Shown one piece after another: positions 58,282 to 64,000 of a stretch of 64,000 nucleotides of DNA (position 1 is its first letter; each line of letters opens with the position of its first letter). This DNA comes from Synechococcus sp. WH 7805. GTDB lineage: Bacteria > Cyanobacteriota > Cyanobacteriia > PCC-6307 > Cyanobiaceae. The stretch lies in the NCBI RefSeq assembly GCF_000153285.1, contig NZ_CH724168.1:1489748-1553747 (forward strand), written 5' to 3'. Both the position numbers and the translations under genes were made by a program. The notes under the pieces were generated by a model that was given only the letters and a program-made list of their open reading frames with translations, did no database searches and was not told the origin of the DNA.

Positions 58282-59399
58282 GTCCCCAGTCCATATCCCA
58301 GAAGGCCAAGGGCCACGCCTGCCACCGCAAGATCATTCCGATGGATGGCCGTGGCCAAAGCGAGGGCAGTACTGGGGCCCCCGATCGCAGCCTGGGAAGC
58401 CACAAGCATGTCTGCAAGCGGAACGCGCCAGCGCGCTAACACCAGCACGAGGACACCATGCATGCCGACCACAATGGCGGCGTAAAGAAGAATCCAGACG
58501 CCCTCCGTCAACACCCCAGCGAGTGGCGTCCCCAAGCCCACCACAGCGAAAAACGGTTGGATCAGAAACTGACCGAATTCGCTGCAAGCACGCCGCGACT
58601 CCGCGCCTGGACCCTGGGCCAGCACGACAGCAACCGTGGTGAGCACAAGGATGGAGGGGGCCGCAAACCCAATGCCAGCCAGACCCTTGCTGAACAGATC
58701 ACTCAGCCCGAGGGCGACCAGACCCCAGAGCAGTGCCGCTGGCCAGACCCACCCTGCAGGCTGCGCCTGGGAGGCTGACGGAGAGAGCGCCAACGACGGC
58801 GGCCGACCGACCGATCGCTTCAGACGATCACTGCGGCCGAACCCAACGCTCAACGCGAACCAGAGCGTGAACACAATCTGATCAGCAGCTGTCGCCAAGG
58901 CCAGCAACGCATCCGGCGGATTCAAAATCCGCCCCACCGCCACAAGGTTGAGGCTGCCACCGGAAAACGTGGCGGTGTAAAGGCCCATGAGCACGGAGCG
59001 CTGATCGCCGAGGGGTTGCGCCAGTGCAACGGCACCCACCACCACGCCCACCACGGTGGCCAGCACAACAACGCCAAAGAGGAGCAACAGCGGCCGGGCC
59101 CGCAGCAACAAAGTTTTCAGCCTGATCGCGAGCAGCAGCTCAGCGATCGCCAGCGACGTCAGTGGACCGCTGATCCAACCCGAAACCCGCGCGTCCGGCT
59201 GCCAGCCGAGGCCATTGCGGACCGCCACACCGAGCAGGAGCACCAGCATGGTGACGCCCAGCCTCTGACCCCAAATCCATCGGCGCGACAACCACCAACC
59301 CAGGGCCGTCAGCCCGGCGATTCCCAAAAAAGACAACAGCCTGGTTGGGCAACAGACAGGCTCATCATGATGAAACGGTGGCCACAACCAACGCAGCAA
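58221..59399 (-). CDS. DUF819-type membrane protein
   Basis: 392 residues with about eleven membrane spans. GLYTATFSGGSLNLVAVG with AADQIVFTLWF, and LVASQAAIGGPSTALALA near the C-terminus, are the two Gly-rich half-membrane motifs of DUF819 proteins, which look like secondary transporters in a two-repeat layout. Substrate unknown. The start is a TTG at 59399; a later internal start is possible. It is divergent from the MFS gene, whose preferred start is six bases away. Confidence 0.82.
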   Translation of the reverse strand: MLRWLWPPFHHDEPVCCPTRLLSFLGIAGLTALGWWLSRRWIWGQRLGVTMLVLLLGVAVRNGLGWQPDARVSGWISGPLTSLAIAELLLAIRLKTLLLRARPLLLLFGVVVLATVVGVVVGAVALAQPLGDQRSVLMGLYTATFSGGSLNLVAVGRILNPPDALLALATAADQIVFTLWFALSVGFGRSDRLKRSVGRPPSLALSPSASQAQPAGWVWPAALLWGLVALGLSDLFSKGLAGIGFAAPSILVLTTVAVVLAQGPGAESRRACSEFGQFLIQPFFAVVGLGTPLAGVLTEGVWILLYAAIVVGMHGVLVLVLARWRVPLADMLVASQAAIGGPSTALALATAIHRNDLAVAGVALGLLGYGLGTYLGVAMAAWADGSFLQIAS

Positions 59400-59404
59400 A
59401 CGCG

Positions 59405-60619
59405 ATGCGACCGATTTGGATGCAATGGGTGGTCGTGCAGGCCTTCTTCTGCATGAACCTGGTGTGCGTGGTTGGGTACGCGATTGCCGCTGGCGATTTG
59501 GCGGTACACCTCGACCTCTCCCAAGGACAGTTGGGACTGATCGGTGGTGCTTACTTTGTTGCCTATTCCCTCTCCCAATTCGCCCTTGGCCTGCTGCTCA
59601 CCTGCGTCCCCTTGCGGCCACTGATCGCCTGCACCGCTGTCGTGGCAGCGATCGGAGCCTGGGGAATGGTCACGGCCGAATCGTTCCTGTCCTTGCTGTG
59701 GGCTCGGGTGCTCCTGGGCATTGGCTTTGGCATGGCCTTCGTGGGCGTGGTGCATGTGATCGGAAGGATCGCTCCCAAGCGCTTCCCACTGATGCTCAAC
59801 ATCAGCCAGAGCGCAGCCAATGGCGCTGGTGCCTTGGTGGGGTTGTTGGCCTTTGTACCGGTGGTGCACACGCCATCACGCCTGTTCAGCCTGTGCGCTG
59901 TGATCCTGCTGATCCTGGCTGGGCTGATGCTTCTCCTGCTTGGAGACCTGGGGAATGGGATGGACCCCGCTCCAGCTCCATCACAAGCGCTGGGATGGCG
60001 CACGATCGCATCAGGGTTACGGGAGTGTCTCGGCAGCCTGCCGTTCTGGGTTGGAACCCTTTATTTCCTTGGCCTGTTCTCGTGCTTCCTGGCCCTTGAG
60101 GATCTCTGGAACATCCGCTTTCAGATCAATGTGTTTGCCCACAAGGCCAATCTTGCGGCCACGATCAATGCCATGACGGTGCTGGGCCTGGGCCTGGGTG
60201 GAGTGATCAGTGGTGTCTGGGCTGAGCGCACAGGTCTGCAGCGGCCAGCCCGATGGTTCTCCATTCTGGCGCTGCTGATGATGATGCTTCTGATCAGTGT
60301 GCGGCTCAGCGAGGGAGTCGCCTTTGTGGTGCTGTTCTTGCTGGGCTTTGGCCTGGGAGCAGCACCGCTCGGACTTGCGTTTGTGCGTCAGCAGCTCTCC
60401 GAGCGCGCTGCGTTGGTGGCATCTCCGCTGCTGCTCACCATTGTCTTCATGGGGGCTGGGGCCTTGATGGCAGGAGTGGGCGGAGAGCTGACGGATGACA
60501 CCGTTCTCTCCTTCCGCTTCTACCAAGAAGCAATGACAGCCTTCATCATTCCCGTGGCGATTGCAGTGGGTCTTGGTTGTCTGATCCGCTCACCTTCTCA
60601 GTCAGCAACGACGCCCTAA
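59405..60619 (+). CDS. MFS transporter
   Basis: 404 residues from ATG 59405 (MRPIWMQWVVVQAFFCMNLV), with twelve predicted spans. The cytosolic loop 2-3 region is weak in the classic motif; the central VLLGIGFGMAFVGVVHVIGR and the later LGLGGVISGVWAERTGLQRP (an MFS-type loop 8-9) are visible. Drug, sugar or nutrient export is possible. A GTG nine codons upstream is an alternative start. It ends one base before the convergent deaminase gene's stop. Confidence 0.88.
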   Translation: MRPIWMQWVVVQAFFCMNLVCVVGYAIAAGDLAVHLDLSQGQLGLIGGAYFVAYSLSQFALGLLLTCVPLRPLIACTAVVAAIGAWGMVTAESFLSLLWARVLLGIGFGMAFVGVVHVIGRIAPKRFPLMLNISQSAANGAGALVGLLAFVPVVHTPSRLFSLCAVILLILAGLMLLLLGDLGNGMDPAPAPSQALGWRTIASGLRECLGSLPFWVGTLYFLGLFSCFLALEDLWNIRFQINVFAHKANLAATINAMTVLGLGLGGVISGVWAERTGLQRPARWFSILALLMMMLLISVRLSEGVAFVVLFLLGFGLGAAPLGLAFVRQQLSERAALVASPLLLTIVFMGAGALMAGVGGELTDDTVLSFRFYQEAMTAFIIPVAIAVGLGCLIRSPSQSATTP

Positions 60620-60620
60620 T

Positions 60621-61265
60621 TCATCCAAGGGGGATGAATGCAGGATCGTCAACTTGGCCCTGGCCCTTGCGTTGCTGGTACAGATCAGAGAGTTGTTGGT
60701 AGGTGCCCCTTAAAGCCGAGGCGCGCTGTTCGAAGGCGGCACGCTCACTTGGAGCGCAGTTCTCAATCAGATCGCAGATGCCATAGCCCGTCCAGTAGTC
60801 ATTCTCGCGGGCATAGCCACCCGGCTCGTGCTTGAACACTTGCTTCAAGATCTTGAGATCATGGCCAATCTTGAAGGAATCTCGCGAGTCTTCATGACTA
60901 AAAAAGTAATAGAAGTTGTCGAAACCAGCCCAGGTAATCGCCGACGAGCAGAGCGTGCAAGGCTCATGGGTTGCCAGGAACAACACATCGCCGGGGGCGA
61001 CATGTTGCTGCTTTGGCATTGAATAATAGTGATTAATTGTTTGCACTTCGGCGTGAAACAAAGGATTCAATGTCTCCTGATTGGTGTCAGCAATGATCGT
61101 GGATAGATCATGCTTATTCAGCATTGCAGCGCCAAAGAGTTTGTTGCCTTTAATAACCTCCTTTGCTGTGAGGGGCACAATTTCATGCTCCATCACCTCG
61201 AGCAGGCGATGGATCAACTGGGGATTCGGCGTGGCGTTCTGCCCAGGGCGTTGATCGGATGCCAT
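60621..61265 (-). CDS. Cytidine/deoxycytidylate deaminase-like zinc protein
   Basis: 214 residues from ATG 61265 (MASDQRPGQNATPNPQLIHR). The zinc motifs are FHAEVQTINHYYS (H-A-E) and HEPCTLCSSAITWAG (P-C-x-x-C), as in nucleoside and nucleotide deaminases. The following NFYYFFSHEDSRDSFKIGHD and a long helical C-terminus are less common. Substrates could be cytosine, guanine or a small aminated base. It is convergent with the MFS transporter. Confidence 0.82.
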   Translation of the reverse strand: MASDQRPGQNATPNPQLIHRLLEVMEHEIVPLTAKEVIKGNKLFGAAMLNKHDLSTIIADTNQETLNPLFHAEVQTINHYYSMPKQQHVAPGDVLFLATHEPCTLCSSAITWAGFDNFYYFFSHEDSRDSFKIGHDLKILKQVFKHEPGGYARENDYWTGYGICDLIENCAPSERAAFEQRASALRGTYQQLSDLYQQRKGQGQVDDPAFIPLG

Positions 61266-61328
61266 AACGGTGGATCGCTGCAGTCCCAGCGCAATCGAAC
61301 TCAAGCGTGCCAATGAAACGGGCCGCTG

Positions 61329-62042
61329 TCAGTCCACCCACTGCAGCGCGGCCACCAGCATCGCTGACGGCTTGAGAGCTCCGTTCTCTTCCTGAGCGAG
61401 GTCGAGGCAGTTGTTCACGATCAAGAAAGCATCGCCTCCCGCTGGCCCGAGTGCATAGGCCGCAGGAATCCAAACACCAGCGGAATTGGCCGCCGCCAAA
61501 AGGATCCTGCTCACGCTGGGCACGGCTGTGGGCTGCAAATAAACAAGCGCAGGAACGGAGCCATCACTGGAAACGCTGCGATAAAAACTTCGCTCCAAGC
61601 CTTTGATGGGCTCCAATGTGTTGAGAAAAGAGGCCGAACCATAGGCGGAGCACTTGGGGCCTGAATCGGCGCAATCCGCCACTTGGCCATCCGTGCGCAC
61701 AGCGATTTCAGAACGCTTCCACACCGGGGGCAAGCGGGTGGGCGACCCGCTCATGCGGCGCTGCACCTCCTTGGGACTGAGGCGATGGAGAGCCTGACTT
61801 TCCGCCTGATCAATCAGGATCGTGAGGGTCTGTTGAGCTTTCAGAAAAGCCTGGGGATCCTTGGTGGGATCCGGCACTTGGAACCGACCCTTGCCATCGC
61901 GAAAAGCCGGCATCAAGTCGGCGATTCCCTGTTTGCTCGCCAACTGGCGCTCCAGATCACTGGGGCCCAAGGCCGCTGCTGGCAGGCCCGGCACAACCGC
62001 AATCCAAAGAACGGCCAGCAACGCAATCAGGCGGTGAGCCAT
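61329..62042 (-). CDS. Exported protein of unknown function
   Basis: 237 residues from ATG 62042, with a signal peptide (MAHRLIALLAVLWIAVVPGL). The mature part has a helical region (KAQQTLTILIDQAESQALH), two Cys in VADCADSGPKCSAYGSA, and a C-terminal NNCLDLAQEENGALKPSAML. It is likely periplasmic or luminal. I do not recognise the family; similar proteins occur in marine Synechococcus as hypothetical. It lies next to the deaminase gene on the same strand, 63 bases away. Confidence 0.62.
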   Translation of the reverse strand: MAHRLIALLAVLWIAVVPGLPAAALGPSDLERQLASKQGIADLMPAFRDGKGRFQVPDPTKDPQAFLKAQQTLTILIDQAESQALHRLSPKEVQRRMSGSPTRLPPVWKRSEIAVRTDGQVADCADSGPKCSAYGSASFLNTLEPIKGLERSFYRSVSSDGSVPALVYLQPTAVPSVSRILLAAANSAGVWIPAAYALGPAGGDAFLIVNNCLDLAQEENGALKPSAMLVAALQWVD

Positions 62043-62102
62043 GGGGCCTTGAAGCGAGATAGCGCATTGTGCCCCGATCACGGCTTCGGCGCTTGACCTC
62101 AG

Positions 62103-62330
62103 TCAGCAGGAGGGCTCAACCCGATGGGAACTGGTGTCGCGGCGGAACAAGCCACCGAGGTAGTGGCGCACCACGGCACGGTCCTTACAACCTTGCTGAA
62201 ACAGGAAGCCAGCAATGGCGGCCTGAACCAAACGGTACTGATCCCACTGGGGGTGCTCCTCGATGAACACCCCCATGGCGTGATGCAAATCCTCAGGCAT
62301 TTGGTTTTCCACACTCACGTGGACAGGCAT
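62103..62330 (-). CDS. DUF2811-type small protein
   Basis: 75 residues from ATG 62330 (MPVHVSVENQMPEDLHHAMG). It has VFIEEHPQWDQYRLVQAAIA and GFLFQQGCKDRAVVRHYLGG, the blocks of the cyanobacterial DUF2811 family, which resembles a ribbon-helix-helix or helical regulator in size but has no known function. The protein is complete and its codon use matches the core genome. It lies upstream of the exported-protein gene on the same strand. Confidence 0.78.
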   Translation of the reverse strand: MPVHVSVENQMPEDLHHAMGVFIEEHPQWDQYRLVQAAIAGFLFQQGCKDRAVVRHYLGGLFRRDTSSHRVEPSC

Positions 62331-62529
62331 CGCATCAGGGGTCTCGCGCAACTCAGGCTTTCGCTGTCAACCCATCCATCACGCCATGGCAACCGCGGCG
62401 ATGTCAAAAAAACGGAACAACTTCGACTTAGCCCCTTACTGATTCAGCAAAGCCTGTGCACCACAGGGTTATCAGGGATAAAATGTGTCTTGCGTTACAA
62501 CACCTAGAGGTCGTCCAGCCCGTCGTCAA

Positions 62530-62549
62530 GGGGAAAAAAGCTTTTCCCC
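62530..62549. repeat. Perfect eight-base-pair hairpin
   Basis: GGGGAAAA and TTTTCCCC with a four-base loop. It has a T-run only inside the stem, so a terminator function is uncertain on either strand. Confidence 0.45.
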
Positions 62550-62556
62550 GTCAGGC

Positions 62557-62568
62557 AGGCCTAGGCCT
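62557..62568. repeat. Perfect 12-base palindrome AGGCCTAGGCCT
   Basis: The 12 bases equal their own reverse complement; they also read as two AGGCCT copies. It lies eight bases past the hairpin at 62530. It could be a dimeric repressor operator for the efflux operon or an over-represented palindrome in cyanobacterial genomes. Confidence 0.45.
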
Positions 62569-62703
62569 CATCTGGCGGAGGATTCGCACGAACAGGCCTG
62601 TGGAAAAGCTGTGAAGAACGTTGTTGTCAGCGTGGATACAACGTCTGTTCACAGCTGCTGATCAATCACGAATCACTGACGAGCAAGTCCCATCAACCAA
62701 CGC

Positions 62704-63897
62704 TTGCCAAAGCACAAACACAACAACCGACGGCCCAAGAAAAAACCAGTAGGTTCCGAGCAGCAGGGACATCACACTGTGCGGCGAACACTGGCGCTGA
62801 CCCTCACCACTGCAACGTTGCTGGCTGCCTGTGGAGCGCCCAAGCCAGAGGCAGGAAAGATCCTGACGGTCAAGACGGCCCGTATCGCCGAAGCCAACTT
62901 CCAGCCGAGCATTGAAGCAATCAGCATGCTGGAATCCACCACCACAGTGTCGCTAAGACCTGAAACCGATGGTCGTGTCGTGAAGGTGCTGGCCAAAGCC
63001 GGTGAACGGGTAGAGGCCGGGCAGCCGATCCTCGAGCTCGACAATGTGCAACAGAGTGCAGCTCTGAACGCTGCCCGGGCCCAAGCGCGCACCGACAAGC
63101 TCAACGCCGAGCGCTACGAGTTTCTCTTCAAGAACGGGGCCTCTTCCGCCAAAGAGCGTGATCAGTACGTCACCCAGGCGATCTCCTCCCGCGACAAGGT
63201 CCTGGCCGATGCCGCCACCCTTGGCTACAAGTTTGTGCGCTCACCGATCGATGGCGTGGTGGGCGACCTCGACTCAGTAAAGCTGGGCGATTACGTAAAG
63301 GCCGGCCAAGCGATCACGGGCATCGTGGACAACTCCACCCTCTGGACCCTGATGCAGATCCCCGCCACGAGAGCGGGCGAAGTCAAAATCGGCCAGACCG
63401 TGAACGTGACCTCCCAGACCAATCCTCCGGTCAAAGGGGAAGGGGAAGTGTCCTTTATTTCCCCCTATTTCGGCGTCAGCGGCTCCAACAGCTCCCCCAA
63501 CGCACTGATGGTGAAGGCCACCTTCCCCAATCTCACCGGCCAACTGAAGACCGGTCAGTTCGTGAAGAGTCAGATCGTCGTAGGGGAAAAGCAGGCCCTA
63601 GCCGTGCCTGTGCAGGCGGTGTTCATGCAGGCTCAGCAACCTTTCGTTTACGTCACGGTTCCCTTGAGCCAGGCCCTGCCGAAGATCAAGGCCTCAGCCT
63701 CCGTTCCAGACAAGCAGAAGAAAAAGCTGGAGAAACTCCCCCCCACCACTCCGATCGTGGTGCAGAAACCGGTGCAACTGGGTGAGTTGCAGAACAATCT
63801 CTATCCCCTGAAGTCAGGACTGAAGAAGGGTGACACCGTCGTGGTGAGCAACACAGCCCTGCTGAGCAACGGCATTCCTGTGAAGACCGCGAACTGA
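62704..63897 (+). CDS. RND efflux membrane-fusion protein (AcrA type)
   Basis: 397 residues from a TTG at 62704 (MPKHKHNNRRPKKKPVGSEQ). A signal with lipobox LLAACGA (residue about 38) indicates a lipoprotein. It has paired lipoyl halves TTVSLRPETDGRVVKVLAKA and YKFVRSPIDGVVGDLDSVKL, a helical hairpin between them and a beta-barrel (KIGQTVNVTSQTNPPVKGE). The C-terminal half has a long Lys/Pro-rich insertion (ASASVPDKQKKKLEKLPPT). It should connect the RND pump that follows to an outer-membrane channel. The long basic N-terminus before the signal suggests that a later start is used. Confidence 0.88.
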   Translation: MPKHKHNNRRPKKKPVGSEQQGHHTVRRTLALTLTTATLLAACGAPKPEAGKILTVKTARIAEANFQPSIEAISMLESTTTVSLRPETDGRVVKVLAKAGERVEAGQPILELDNVQQSAALNAARAQARTDKLNAERYEFLFKNGASSAKERDQYVTQAISSRDKVLADAATLGYKFVRSPIDGVVGDLDSVKLGDYVKAGQAITGIVDNSTLWTLMQIPATRAGEVKIGQTVNVTSQTNPPVKGEGEVSFISPYFGVSGSNSSPNALMVKATFPNLTGQLKTGQFVKSQIVVGEKQALAVPVQAVFMQAQQPFVYVTVPLSQALPKIKASASVPDKQKKKLEKLPPTTPIVVQKPVQLGELQNNLYPLKSGLKKGDTVVVSNTALLSNGIPVKTAN

Positions 63898-63904
63898 ACG
63901 ATCC

Positions 63905-64000
63905 ATGGCCTTCTCCGACAAGTTCATCAAGCGGCCTGTTCTCACCACGGTCTGCAGCATTCTGATCGTGCTGATGGGCGTGATCGCGATCCCCACCCTG
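63905..64000 (+). CDS. RND efflux pump, N-terminal start (runs off right edge)
   Basis: From ATG 63905, 32 codons to the window end: MAFSDKFIKRPVLTTVCSIL and on. FIKRPV is the conserved beginning of AcrB-type pumps, followed by the first membrane span. It begins seven bases after the membrane-fusion gene, in the same operon. The rest lies outside the window. Confidence 0.93.
   Translation, partial: MAFSDKFIKRPVLTTVCSILIVLMGVIAIPTL

Larger units (their letters stand above)
62331..62703. promoter_or_regulatory. Regulatory spacer upstream of the RND efflux operon
   Basis: 373 bases with no gene, but dense in symmetric sites: a hairpin GGGGAAAA-AAGC-TTTTCCCC at 62530-62549, a perfect 12-base palindrome AGGCCTAGGCCT at 62557-62568, and DnaA-box-like sites (TGTGGAAAA at 62599, TGTGAAGAA at 62610, CTGTTCACA near 62645). 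The promoter of the efflux operon must lie here, and that of the DUF2811 gene may. Assignments are tentative. Confidence 0.5.

Noticed and set aside
62599..62653. Chromosomal replication origin
   Set aside because: Only one exact DnaA-box-like site, with no dnaA or dnaN nearby; kept only as a weak regulatory observation.

Overview
The window looks like a marine picocyanobacterium of the Synechococcus type. The evidence is psaC (photosystem I), an RpaB-like response regulator, UDP-sugar and GDP-mannose genes, a DUF2811-type small protein, the egtB-egtD pair with the two small 'hercynine metabolism' proteins that follow it in these organisms, tight gene packing and GC-rich third codon positions. 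I saw no rRNA, no convincing tRNA and no CRISPR array.

Layout. 0.3-7 kb: a GT4 glycosyltransferase, a TPR protein, and a type I secretion set (parvulin-like PPIase, ABC exporter with a fused cNMP-like and C39-like N-terminus, HlyD-type adaptor), then GDP-mannose synthesis (7-8.5 kb). 8.4-16.8 kb: core metabolism (glmS, psaC, acpP, fabF, tkt, a UDP-glucuronate decarboxylase-like SDR, thiC with a TPP riboswitch). 17-21 kb: a tightly coupled minus-strand operon (ruvB, TPR, M20 hydrolase, small membrane protein, HEAT protein), then smpB. 21.5-26.6 kb: a kinase-like membrane protein facing the ergothioneine operon. 26.6-36.3 kb: lysS, rpaB, mreBCD with a solute-binding protein, ssb, dedA, ahcY, tsaE. 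36.3-40.5 kb: a membrane iron-sulphur protein and a sodium/solute symporter.

From about 40.5 to 58.3 kb the window turns accessory: A+T-rich glycosyltransferases and a sulfotransferase, sugar kinases, a dihydroxyacetone kinase, a GT1 glycosyltransferase, an EF-hand protein, a glutamate-receptor-like channel and a Coq4-lipocalin fusion, with poorly coding stretches and broken genes between them. The remnants are informative. Intact mutY (46.35-47.5 kb) has two displaced 5' fragments of a mutY in the same orientation on its 5' side, at 49.6-49.8 kb and 56.87-57.0 kb. The outer one is more decayed, and serine-recombinase fragments flank the inner one. This is the pattern expected if elements were repeatedly inserted into the 5' part of mutY, each supplying a new gene start and pushing the old one outward. 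Separate remnants of ahcY (43.9 kb) and of an FGGY sugar kinase (45.1 kb) keep both gene ends but have lost the middle.

58.2-64 kb returns to ordinary genes: a DUF819 membrane protein, an MFS transporter, a cytidine-deaminase-like protein, a secreted protein, a DUF2811 protein, and the start of an RND efflux operon that runs off the right edge.

All calls come from reading the translations and motifs by eye. No database search was run, and coordinates of sites read directly from the bases may be off by one.
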